DNA of 64,000 bases from the NCBI GenBank assembly GCA_963663145.1, contig OY760134.1:682001-746000 (forward strand). Direction: 5' to 3'. The position numbers and the translations under genes were made by a program. Shown piece by piece: positions 26,824-34,661 of this stretch; position 1 is the stretch's first letter; the number at the start of each line of letters is the position of its first letter. Source of the stretch: Azotimanducus sp963663145 (GTDB taxonomy: Bacteria > Pseudomonadota > Gammaproteobacteria > Pseudomonadales > Azotimanducaceae). Below the pieces are notes generated by a model. It did no database searches. It was not told where the DNA came from and saw nothing but the letters and a program-made list of their open reading frames with translations.

Positions 26824-29529
26824 ATGCCAAGCGCTCCTATTTTACTCATTGATGGTTCGTCCTACCTGTTTCGCGCCTTCTTCGCGCTGCCGGATCTCGC
26901 CACCTCGGCAGGGGTGCCGACAGGTGCGATTCGCGGCACTATCACCATGATCGACAAACTCATTTCAAGCTATCCAGACTGTTCCGTGGCAGTGGTGTTT
27001 GATCCCAAGGGCGACACCTTCCGCAACGAGATTTATTCCGAATACAAGGCGAACCGTCCGCCGATGCCTTCGGAACTGCGCGAGCAGATCCAGCCAATCC
27101 ACGACATCATTCGCGCCTTGGGTCTCAAACTCATTATCAAAGCAGGGGTGGAGGCGGACGATGTCATTGGAACGCTTGCGCGCATGGCGACGGATGCCAA
27201 GCGCGACACCATTATTTCATCGTCGGACAAGGATATGGCGCAACTCGTGAACGAGCATGTCACCGTGGTGGATTCCATGTCCAACAAGGTGCTGGATCCG
27301 GCCGGCGTGCGCGAGAAGTTCGGTGTTGAACCAGGCCAGATCATCGACCTGCTGGCGCTCACGGGGGACACTTCCGACAACATTCCGGGTGTCCCAAGTG
27401 TGGGTCCAAAGACGGCCGCCAAATGGCTCGGCCAGTACGGGAGCGTCTCAAACCTGGTGGAGAAGGCTGAGGAGATCGGTGGCAAGGTGGGTGAAAAACT
27501 GCGCGAATCGCTTGAGACCTTGCCGATGTCTCAAGATCTCGCACGCATTCGTACGGAGCTTGAGCTAGGGCTAGGTCTTGACGACTTGGTCCCAAAGGCA
27601 CCGGACCGGGAGAAGCTGGAAGCGATCTATACGGAGCTTGAATTCCGTGCGCTGCTGGAGCGGATGCGTGAGGTCGGCGACCCCGCAAGCAACACCGAGG
27701 CCGAACCGGAAGAAGCCCCCGAGTCCGACTATGAGTTGATTGTGACCGAGGCGGCTCTGGATGCTTGGGTGGCGCGCCTTCAAGCCGCTGGCGAATTCGC
27801 GTTGGATACCGAGACCACCAGCACCATGCCCATGCAGGCGAAACTGGTCGGAATCTCCTTTGCCTGCGAGCCCGGTAGCGCGGCCTATGTGCCTTTTGGA
27901 CACACCACTCTTTCCAGCGGGCCTCAACTTTCCAAGCATCTGGTGCTGTCAAAACTGGGGCCGCTCATTGAAGATCCGAGCTACGCCAAGATCGGCCAGC
28001 ACTTCAAGTACGACGCGATCGTCCTTCAGGGTGCCGGAGTCATGCTCAATGGCATCGCGCACGACACCCAACTCGAATCCTTCGTCCTCAATTCGAGCGC
28101 GACTCGCCACAAGATGGATGACATGGCGAAGCATTATCTGGGTATGGACACGGTCGCCTATGAGGAAGTGACCGGACGAGGCAAGAATCAGATCGGGTTT
28201 CACGAGGTGGAGCTTGAGGCGGCGGCCAACTACGCGGCCGAGGATGCGGATGTAACGCTGCGCCTGCATCGGCATCTCTCTCCACTGCTTGAGGAGCTGC
28301 CACGATTGAAGGATCTCTACGAGTCTGTCGAACTGCCGCTCATGTCGGTGCTCGCGCGCATGGAATCCGTCGGCACGCATCTCGATGGAGACTTGCTCAA
28401 GGCGCACAGCAAGGAGATGGCGGAATCCATAGAGTCCTTGCGCGAGGCGCTCTATAGCGAGGCTGGCGAGATGTTCAATCCGGACTCGCCGAAGCAACTG
28501 CAGCAGATTCTCTTTGAGCAACGTGGATTGAGAGTGGTGAAGAAGACTCCGAAGGGACAGCCTTCGACGGATGAGTCGGTGCTTGAGGAACTCGCGCGTG
28601 AAGATGCGCTACCGAGGCTCATTCTCGAATACCGGTCGCTCGCCAAGCTCAAATCAACCTACACGGACAAGCTGCCCGAGCAGATCAATCCATCAACCGG
28701 GCGCGTGCACACCTCCTATCATCAGTGCATTGCCAGTACCGGCAGGTTGGCTTCATCCGATCCGAATCTACAGAACATTCCCATTCGCACCCGGGAAGGA
28801 CGGCGCATACGCCAAGCCTTCACCGCGCCTCAAGGCCGGTGTCTGGTGGCCGCGGATTATTCGCAGATCGAACTGAGGATCATGGCGCATCTGTCGCACG
28901 ACGAGACGCTCATTGATTTCTTCAACCAAGGCTTGGATGTCCACGCCATGACGGCGTCGGAAGTCTTCCGCACGCCCGTGGAGGGCGTGGGCGAAGAGGA
29001 GCGCCGCGTCGCCAAGATGATCAACTTCGGACTCATGTACGGCATGTCGGCTTTCGGTCTCGCACAAAGGCTTGGTATTGCCCGCAATATCGCGGCGGAC
29101 TATATCAAGCGCTATTTTGATCGCTTCACCGGTGTCGATGCCTTCATGAATCAGATCAAGGCGCAGGCGCGGGCGGATGGATTCGTCGAGACCATGCTCG
29201 GTCGTCGCGTATACCTGCCGCATATTCGCTCCAGTCACGTGCAGAGGCGTGCCGGTGCCGAGCGCGTCGCCATCAACGCGCCGATGCAGGGAAGCGCCGC
29301 CGACATCATCAAGAAGGCCATGATCGACATAGATGCCTGGTTGCGGGAAGGGGCACTAGATGCGCAAATGATCATGCAAGTACACGACGAATTGGTGTTT
29401 GAAGTTTCGGAGTCCGATGCGGATGCATTGATTGAAGGCGTCACGCAACGCATGGAGTCCGCAGTACCCCTCATAGTGCCCTTGCCGGTGGCGGTGGGAC
29501 AAGGCGACAACTGGGACGAAGCGCATTAG
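26824..29529 (+). CDS. polA: DNA polymerase I
   Basis: 901 residues with three domains: 5'-3' exonuclease (1 to ~290; YLFRAFFALP, EADDVIGTLA, GDTSDNIPGVP), a 3'-5' exonuclease retaining the acidic DTETTS motif so proofreading is likely active, and the polymerase domain with DYSQIELRIMAHLS, the O-helix region RRVAKMINFGLMYGMS and motif C VHDELVFEV. It repairs gaps and removes Okazaki primers. Length is close to E. coli PolA (928). Confidence 0.97.
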   Translation: MPSAPILLIDGSSYLFRAFFALPDLATSAGVPTGAIRGTITMIDKLISSYPDCSVAVVFDPKGDTFRNEIYSEYKANRPPMPSELREQIQPIHDIIRALGLKLIIKAGVEADDVIGTLARMATDAKRDTIISSSDKDMAQLVNEHVTVVDSMSNKVLDPAGVREKFGVEPGQIIDLLALTGDTSDNIPGVPSVGPKTAAKWLGQYGSVSNLVEKAEEIGGKVGEKLRESLETLPMSQDLARIRTELELGLGLDDLVPKAPDREKLEAIYTELEFRALLERMREVGDPASNTEAEPEEAPESDYELIVTEAALDAWVARLQAAGEFALDTETTSTMPMQAKLVGISFACEPGSAAYVPFGHTTLSSGPQLSKHLVLSKLGPLIEDPSYAKIGQHFKYDAIVLQGAGVMLNGIAHDTQLESFVLNSSATRHKMDDMAKHYLGMDTVAYEEVTGRGKNQIGFHEVELEAAANYAAEDADVTLRLHRHLSPLLEELPRLKDLYESVELPLMSVLARMESVGTHLDGDLLKAHSKEMAESIESLREALYSEAGEMFNPDSPKQLQQILFEQRGLRVVKKTPKGQPSTDESVLEELAREDALPRLILEYRSLAKLKSTYTDKLPEQINPSTGRVHTSYHQCIASTGRLASSDPNLQNIPIRTREGRRIRQAFTAPQGRCLVAADYSQIELRIMAHLSHDETLIDFFNQGLDVHAMTASEVFRTPVEGVGEEERRVAKMINFGLMYGMSAFGLAQRLGIARNIAADYIKRYFDRFTGVDAFMNQIKAQARADGFVETMLGRRVYLPHIRSSHVQRRAGAERVAINAPMQGSAADIIKKAMIDIDAWLREGALDAQMIMQVHDELVFEVSESDADALIEGVTQRMESAVPLIVPLPVAVGQGDNWDEAH

Positions 29530-29546
29530 CAACGTCCGGGAACGAA

Positions 29547-31091
29547 TCACACTCTCGCGAGCCAGTGACCGACGAATTCGTCGAAGTCTGATTGGGGTTC
29601 TTGTTCGAGTCGCTCGGCTTGCTTGAGTGATGTTTGAACTTCCGCTTCAAACTGGTTGAGGCGTTCCGCAGACAGTTCACGCGCCAGCATCAAGGTTTGG
29701 GTCTCGATGGCAAGATCCTTGGAATAGCGAAAAAAGGACTGCTTGGATCTCTCAAGTTCGATGAGGAGGCGTGCCGATGGCGTGCGGTCGGGATTCTTGA
29801 TTTTCTCCACCTGTGCGGACACCGCGGCCCCGTATTGGTGCGAGTCGTTGGCCGCATCAAGCAACTGCGCAGCCAATTCGCAAGATTCGAGCAGTTCAAG
29901 TGCCCAAGCCCGACCGTTTCGGGATTCGCCCGCCGAATTTAAAGCGAGACGCGGTGACCGGCCGGAACGCACCACGCGCCATTGATTGCGACGGTTCTCG
30001 TGCGCTTCGTCACGCGTGTCATCTGCCGAATCCATCAGTAGGCAGGCGAGTAGGAAGCTGTCGAAAAAGCGGACTTGCTCGGCGCTGATGCCCACCGGGT
30101 CGAAGGGGTTGAGGTCAACACAGCGCAGTTCAACGTACTCCACGCCGCCCCGCATGAGCGCCTCGACGGCGCGCTCGTCAGCTTCGGGAACACGCTTCGG
30201 CCGTATGTTGCTGTAGTATTCGGCTTCGAATTGCAGCAGGTTTACGCTCATTTGATGTCGCTGTCCGTCGGCATTGAGGCCAAGTGCGGAGAAGGGCGCG
30301 TAAGGGGTTTTCATGGCCTTCAGCAGTCCTTGCGTGTAGCCCTGCAGGCTGTTGCAGGTGATGTAGAGTTTGCGCTGTGATCTGCCTGTGTAGCCGAGTG
30401 GACCCATACGCAGCGACGTCGCGAAGCGGCGATAGAGTGTTCCACCGTCCCAGTGTTTGAGCTTATGCGCCACACCCTCGGCCAGATAGGTATGGCAGAG
30501 CGCGGGGGAAGCCCCAAAGAGCAGTATCGGCAACCAGGCATAGCGGTTGACGTTGCGAATCAGGTGCATGTACGCGGATGTCGGGGAGCCGAAGAGTTCC
30601 GACAGGACATCGCTTGGGAAGGAGAGGTTGTAGTGAATGCCGGAGACCGTTTGCATCTTGGCGCCATAGCGCAGCGCAAGACTCATGCGATAGAGGTGCT
30701 TGAGGCGCCCTTCATTGGTGTTGCCGTAGTCGGCGAGCGGAATGTCCTCCTCACCGCCGATCAGGCAGGGCATGCTGGAAGTCCACAAGAGTTCTGCTTG
30801 CGCTTTAAGCTTCCGGTAGACGAAGGCGTGCAGGTCCAGAAGTTCATCAATGCAGTCTTGGACGCCGCGATGCACCCCGGAGATGAACTCGATTTGAGGC
30901 TCGGCGAAGTCTGTGGTGATGCGCGGGTGGGTGAGGGCGCTGCCGATGGAACTGGGGTGCCTGGTGCGAGCGAGCGCCCCTTCCGGGGTCATGCGCAGGC
31001 TTTCCTTTTCGATGCCGCGGCGAATGTTGCGCAGCGCGGCTTGGCCGGACTGATCGGAAAGGGTGTGGTGGATCCGCTGCAAACGTGCCAT
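29547..31091 (-). CDS. gshA: Glutamate-cysteine ligase
   Basis: 514 residues of the E. coli-type (class I) ligase making gamma-glutamylcysteine, the first step to glutathione. Visible motifs: RGIEKESLR near the start, EPQIEFISG, DYGNTNEG, MQTVSGIHYNLSF and EYVELRCVDLNPF. The length matches E. coli GshA (518). The ATG at 31091 is preferred to an upstream extension of 27 poorly composed residues. It follows pckA by 20 bases; gshB is not in the window. Confidence 0.95.
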   Translation of the reverse strand: MARLQRIHHTLSDQSGQAALRNIRRGIEKESLRMTPEGALARTRHPSSIGSALTHPRITTDFAEPQIEFISGVHRGVQDCIDELLDLHAFVYRKLKAQAELLWTSSMPCLIGGEEDIPLADYGNTNEGRLKHLYRMSLALRYGAKMQTVSGIHYNLSFPSDVLSELFGSPTSAYMHLIRNVNRYAWLPILLFGASPALCHTYLAEGVAHKLKHWDGGTLYRRFATSLRMGPLGYTGRSQRKLYITCNSLQGYTQGLLKAMKTPYAPFSALGLNADGQRHQMSVNLLQFEAEYYSNIRPKRVPEADERAVEALMRGGVEYVELRCVDLNPFDPVGISAEQVRFFDSFLLACLLMDSADDTRDEAHENRRNQWRVVRSGRSPRLALNSAGESRNGRAWALELLESCELAAQLLDAANDSHQYGAAVSAQVEKIKNPDRTPSARLLIELERSKQSFFRYSKDLAIETQTLMLARELSAERLNQFEAEVQTSLKQAERLEQEPQSDFDEFVGHWLARV

Positions 31092-31111
31092 GCGCGAGTG
31101 GGTTGGGCGGG

Positions 31112-32668
31112 CTAGCCGTTTCCGGGCCCGGCCATGACGATGTCTTCGTCGAGCCCCGGCATGGTTTTGCAATTCTTCTGAAATTCGGCGACTAACCGAC
31201 TTGCCGCGAGATCATAGGCGTTCTTGTCGGCCCAAGAAGCCTTGGGGTCCGTCTTGCGATGCCGCAAGCCGGGAATGGTCACCGGAATGTCGAGATTGAG
31301 ACCTTCGATGCGCTTGGTCGCTACGCCGCGCAGGCTGTCTGATTGAATCGCTTGAATGAGCGCTCGAGTGTCGGGGATCAGAAACCGTTGCCCGACCCCA
31401 TATCCGCCGCCCGTCCAGCCGGTATTGACAAGAAACACCTGCGAATCAAATTCCGCAACGCGCTTCATAAGCAAGCGCGCATACTCTCCCGGGCGACGAG
31501 GTAGAAAAGCGCGTCCGAATCCGGCGGAAAAGGTGGCCGTGTAGGCGCTGGTTGAACCGACTTCGGTGGAGCCGACCTTGGCCGTGTATCCGGAAAGAAA
31601 GTGATAGGCCGCCGCCGGGCGTGAGAGGATGGAGACTGGAGGCAGCACACCCGAGACATCACAGGTGAGAAAGATCACATGTTTGGGCTCGCCACCGCGT
31701 GCGCCTGCGGCGACTTGGGTGACATGGCTTAAGGGATAGCAGGCGCGGGTGTTCTCAGTCTTCGAATCGTCGGTGAAGTCCGGAGCACGCGAATCGTCGT
31801 CAATGACAAGATTCTCGGTGATGGCACCAAATCGAATCGCATCGAAGATCACCGGCTCGGTCTTAGAGGAGAGATTGATGCACTTGGCGTAGCAGCCGCC
31901 TTCGAAGTTGAACACCACGCCCTTGCCCCAGCCATGTTCATCATCCCCGATGAGGACTCGGTCCGGGTCCGAGGAGAGGGTCGTCTTGCCCGTTCCAGAG
32001 AGCCCGAAGAAGAGGGTTACATCGCCAAGGTTGCTCATGTTTGCCGAGCAGTGCATGGGCAGCACTTCGCTCTCCGGCAGTATGAAATTGAGTACCGAGA
32101 ACATGCTTTTTTTCATTTCTCCGGCGTATTTCAAACCGGCCAGCAAGACTCTCCGATTGGTGAAGTCGATCATGAGTGCGGCATCGGAATTGGTTTGGTC
32201 GCGTGCCGGGTCGCACACGAACTCGGGCGCGCTCATCACTGTCCACACGGATTTCTTCAGAGGGTTGAACCGTCGCGGACAAATGAACAGGTTGCGGGCA
32301 AAGAGGGCGTGCCAAGCGTATTGGGTGCGCGCCTGGACCGGCAGGTAATGACGATCATCGGATCCGACGTGGAGATGATTGACCAGTGTCTCCCGTTCAT
32401 CCAAGTAGCCCTCCACGCGTTGCCAGAGGGCGTCCATGACCTTGAGGTCTAGCGGTTGATTGATATCTCCCCAATCAACGGTTTCCGATGTCAGGTCATC
32501 ATGCACAATGAATTTGTCTCTGGGCGACCTGCCGGTGCGTTCGCCGGTTTCGACCACTAGTGCGCCGCTGTCCGCAAACACGCCCTCGCCTCGCGCCAAG
32601 GCCAGTTCCACCAGTGGGGCTGTTGGCAGGTCTGTGAGGAGCCGGGGGTCTTTGATTGCTTTGGTCAT
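31112..32668 (-). CDS. pckA: Phosphoenolpyruvate carboxykinase (ATP)
   Basis: 518 residues converting oxaloacetate and ATP to PEP, CO2 and ADP in gluconeogenesis. The P-loop GLSGTGKTTLS, the kinase-2 motif GDDEHGWG, the RTGRSPRDKF substrate loop and NVNRxx-like NTGWTGGGYG near the C-terminus identify the ATP form. It is transcribed away from cysQ; 142 bases separate their start codons. Confidence 0.96.
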   Translation of the reverse strand: MTKAIKDPRLLTDLPTAPLVELALARGEGVFADSGALVVETGERTGRSPRDKFIVHDDLTSETVDWGDINQPLDLKVMDALWQRVEGYLDERETLVNHLHVGSDDRHYLPVQARTQYAWHALFARNLFICPRRFNPLKKSVWTVMSAPEFVCDPARDQTNSDAALMIDFTNRRVLLAGLKYAGEMKKSMFSVLNFILPESEVLPMHCSANMSNLGDVTLFFGLSGTGKTTLSSDPDRVLIGDDEHGWGKGVVFNFEGGCYAKCINLSSKTEPVIFDAIRFGAITENLVIDDDSRAPDFTDDSKTENTRACYPLSHVTQVAAGARGGEPKHVIFLTCDVSGVLPPVSILSRPAAAYHFLSGYTAKVGSTEVGSTSAYTATFSAGFGRAFLPRRPGEYARLLMKRVAEFDSQVFLVNTGWTGGGYGVGQRFLIPDTRALIQAIQSDSLRGVATKRIEGLNLDIPVTIPGLRHRKTDPKASWADKNAYDLAASRLVAEFQKNCKTMPGLDEDIVMAGPGNG

Positions 32669-32688
32669 GGCTGAGAGGTGGTCCGTCG

Positions 32689-32717
32689 TTGAGTCCGTGC
32701 AAGTATGTCTTTATAGC
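32689..32717 (+). promoter_or_regulatory. Candidate sigma-70 promoter for cysQ
   Basis: TTGAGT at 32689-32694 and TATAGC at 32712-32717 are separated by 17 bases and point toward cysQ, giving a leader of roughly 85 bases. Found by eye only; the pckA promoter on the other strand must share this 142-base region. Confidence 0.3.
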
Positions 32718-32810
32718 AGAGATTTTGCGTGAGCTTGGCGGATGAGTGATATTGATGCCCGGTTGCAGATCGCGTCTGTATGATGCGAGGCTGGAAAGTC
32801 GGGCAAGACC

Positions 32811-33638
32811 ATGAGCTTGGAGCTGATCAGGGCACTTGGCAAACTCGCCGAGAAGGCGGGTAGCGCGACCATGGAAGTGCGTGCGCGAGGCTTCAGCGTG
32901 ACCGACAAGGCGGACAAATCGCCGGTGACCGAGGCCGACCTTCGTGCGCATGAGATTTTGGTCGAGGGTATTTCAGGTCTCACGCCGGAGATTCCGATCA
33001 TTTCCGAGGAGGGTCGGCTGGCCGGCTTTGAAGAACGACGGGGCTGGCGGTGTTGGTACCTCGTCGATCCCTTGGACGGAACCCGTGAATACTCTTCGGG
33101 TGGTTCGGATTTTACGGTGAACATCGCTTTGGTGGAGGAAGGGAGCAGCCGACTGGGGGTGGTGCATGTGCCGGCCACGGGCGAGACCTTCGTGGGTGCC
33201 GACAGTGAAGGTGTTGCCTATGTGCGCATGGCCAACGGGGTCGAGCGAGACTTGGGCGTGACGGGTCGGCCGGATTCGAATAGGCTCCGGGTAGTGGCGA
33301 GCAAGAGCCATCGCACGCCTGCCTTGGAGTCCTATCTGCAAGGTCTCGAAGAGAAGCGCGGAGAGATTGAGGCGGTGGCCTTCGGCAGTTCACTCAAATT
33401 CTGCGCCTTGGCCGATGGTCGCGCCGACCTCTACCCAAGACTCGGGCCGACTTCGCAATGGGACACAGCCGCGGGTCAGGCCGTTTTGGAAGCCGCCGGC
33501 GGTATCGTCTGGGCACCCGACGGGAGCCAGTTCTCCTATGAACCGCGCGAGACCTTCCTGAACACCGATTTTCTCGCCTGCGCCGACGCCTCGAAAAGCG
33601 CGGGCGAGTTCTTGTGGGGAAACGAGACTAGGCAATAG
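32811..33638 (+). CDS. cysQ: 3'(2'),5'-bisphosphate nucleotidase CysQ
   Basis: A 275-residue member of the lithium-sensitive inositol-monophosphatase superfamily that hydrolyses PAP, a by-product of PAPS-dependent sulfur assimilation and sulfotransfer. Motifs: SPVTEADLRA, IISEEG, the metal-binding VDPLDGTREYSSG and the C-terminal QWDTAAGQAVLEAAGG. No cys reductase genes are adjacent. A short arylsulfotransferase-like remnant lies downstream, but the type it resembles does not use PAPS, so no link is claimed. Confidence 0.92.
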   Translation: MSLELIRALGKLAEKAGSATMEVRARGFSVTDKADKSPVTEADLRAHEILVEGISGLTPEIPIISEEGRLAGFEERRGWRCWYLVDPLDGTREYSSGGSDFTVNIALVEEGSSRLGVVHVPATGETFVGADSEGVAYVRMANGVERDLGVTGRPDSNRLRVVASKSHRTPALESYLQGLEEKRGEIEAVAFGSSLKFCALADGRADLYPRLGPTSQWDTAAGQAVLEAAGGIVWAPDGSQFSYEPRETFLNTDFLACADASKSAGEFLWGNETRQ

Positions 33639-33930
33639 TCGCGACGCAGTACTACGCACTCCCTTCATATGGAACACATCCAATTCGCGAAGTAAACCCC
33701 TTCGACCGTTCCTCCTCAATGGGAGAGTTTTTCGCCCTTGATGGCGGCTAGAACGTGAAGAAGCTGAGCGGTGCGCTATGGCTTGACGCTGGCAGTCCAT
33801 GTGTCCATAGTTTCCATGGAGAGGCATGACGCGAGCCCTGCCTTCGATTGAACGCCCCGTTATCGTAAAGTGCGTTTCGTGGTTCCGTCCCCAATCGTCC
33901 GTCTCGGAAACGAAGGAGACAGGAATCCGG

Positions 33931-34029
33931 TGCCCGCGGCGAAACTCGAACTCGCATGGCATGTAGGGTTAGCTACAGAGGCCGGGGGAGTGCGAATCCC
34001 CTGTGTCTACCGATTCCACCACGCCGGGC
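33931..34029 (-). tRNA. tRNA-Leu-like element with anticodon CGC (possible pseudogene)
   Basis: The minus strand reads a cloverleaf whose D-arm TGGTGGAATCGGTAGACAC matches tRNA-Leu(TAA). The anticodon stem is GGGGA/TCCCC with loop TTCGCAC (anticodon CGC, normally Ala), and the T-arm is GCGAG-TTCGAGT-TTCGC. Oddities: the 5' acceptor strand GCCCGGCG is 8 bases; pairing with CCGCGGGC leaves two mismatches and a 4-bp T-stem, an 8/4-like layout. The variable arm is very long (about 28 bases, stems GGC/GCC and TGTAG/CTACA). CCA is not encoded (CCG follows discriminator A), and its 5' end is part of a strong hairpin. It may be a decayed tRNA-Leu or an unconventional tRNA. Confidence 0.5.
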
Positions 34030-34060
34030 GCTCGTCACTGGGACGAGCGCCCTCTATTTT
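34026..34060 (+). terminator. Rho-independent terminator
   Basis: An 11-bp perfect stem GGGCGCTCGTC / GACGAGCGCCC with a 5-base loop is followed by TCTATTTTA on the plus strand. It would end rightward transcription from cysQ, 390 bases upstream, or an unseen small RNA. Its left arm overlaps the first four bases of the tRNA-like element on the other strand. Confidence 0.65.
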
Positions 34061-34287
34061 AGGGCGGGGGCGATTGGGCCGAAGCGGCTGAAATCCTCGT
34101 TTGCGAAGAGCGCCCGACGCTGTCAACACCCTTTGATCATTCCCTTCAAGGGGGAGCAACCCCTTGCTTCGCCTGCAAGCGCTTGTTTCACAAGGGGAAA
34201 GTAGTCCGCGCTTGAGGTCGGGGACCGCTCCCAGTTCGTTGCGTTTTGGTATTGGGGTTCCTGTTTTCAGCGAATTTGGTTTTATTT

Positions 34288-34317
34288 TTGATAAAATTCA
34301 TGATTAATTCTTATAAA
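34288..34317 (+). promoter_or_regulatory. Candidate sigma-70 promoter for the autotransporter
   Basis: TTGATA at 34288-34293 and TATAAA at 34312-34317, 18 bases apart, lie in a markedly AT-rich block and point right. This would give a leader of about 335 bases that includes the C tract. No other good promoter is seen before the giant gene. Confidence 0.5.
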
Positions 34318-34331
34318 AGCTCCTTAACATA

Positions 34332-34661
34332 GTGTTTATTTGTTATTCGTCTTGGCGAGAGACGGCGCCGGGCCGCATCCTTATGTTCGACAACGGCACC
34401 TGTCAGGACGACAACCGCGCCTCCAACCGGGTGGTGAACTACCGGTTCAATGCGAGCATGGTCACTGACGCGCACCCCCCCCCCCCCCCCCCTCCACACA
34501 CACATACACCCGGTGGGAACGAAGCGATTTATGGAGCGCGTCGGCGTGCGACGAAGCCCCCGAACGGCAACATGAGCCGTCCGAACCGCTTTCGCGCTGC
34601 CGCCTCCCGACATCCAGCTCTCCGGGACCAACACGAGCCTGTTGGCGGGCGAGTGAAATGA
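34332..34661 (+). pseudogene. Leader ORF with arylsulfotransferase-like remnant
   Basis: A 109-codon frame (GTG start) that runs through the C tract and stops at TGA 34659-34661, overlapping the ATG of the giant gene. Residues from about 15 to 43 (GRILMFDNGT ... SNRVVNYRFNASM) resemble the C-terminal part of arylsulfotransferases, where a LLFDNG strand precedes a SRVVEYRID strand. After that comes polyproline from the C tract, HTHTP, and low-complexity sequence. The rest of such an enzyme is missing, so this is a remnant at best. It may function only as a translated leader. Confidence 0.35.
34475..34492 (+). repeat. Homopolymeric tract of 18 C, followed by a CA-rich run
   Basis: Eighteen consecutive C residues, then TCC and a CACACACACATACAC stretch to about 34509. 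Such tracts change length by slipped-strand mispairing. It lies 165 bases before the start of the giant autotransporter and inside the leader ORF, so a length change would shift that ORF's frame. Confidence 0.95.

Larger units (their letters stand above)
33639..34657. other. Geneless region between cysQ and the giant autotransporter
   Basis: About 1 kb without a convincing protein gene. From left to right: roughly 290 bases in which I see nothing; a tRNA-like element (minus); a strong hairpin with a U-rich tail (plus); an AT-rich block with a promoter; an abrupt change to GC-rich DNA near 34355; a short arylsulfotransferase-like remnant; an 18-C tract followed by a CA-rich run; and the leader of the autotransporter. 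The mixture of unrelated scraps suggests a recombination hot spot. Confidence 0.6.

Noticed and set aside
33922..34020. A plus-strand tRNA ending in ACCA just before the terminator
   Set aside because: GGAATC pairs with GATTCC, but no T-arm lies next to the acceptor strand and no anticodon loop has T33. The minus strand gives the better cloverleaf.
33922..34029. Selenocysteine tRNA
   Set aside because: Long variable arm and 8-base acceptor strand prompted the idea, but the anticodon is CGC, not TCA, and the D-arm is that of tRNA-Leu.
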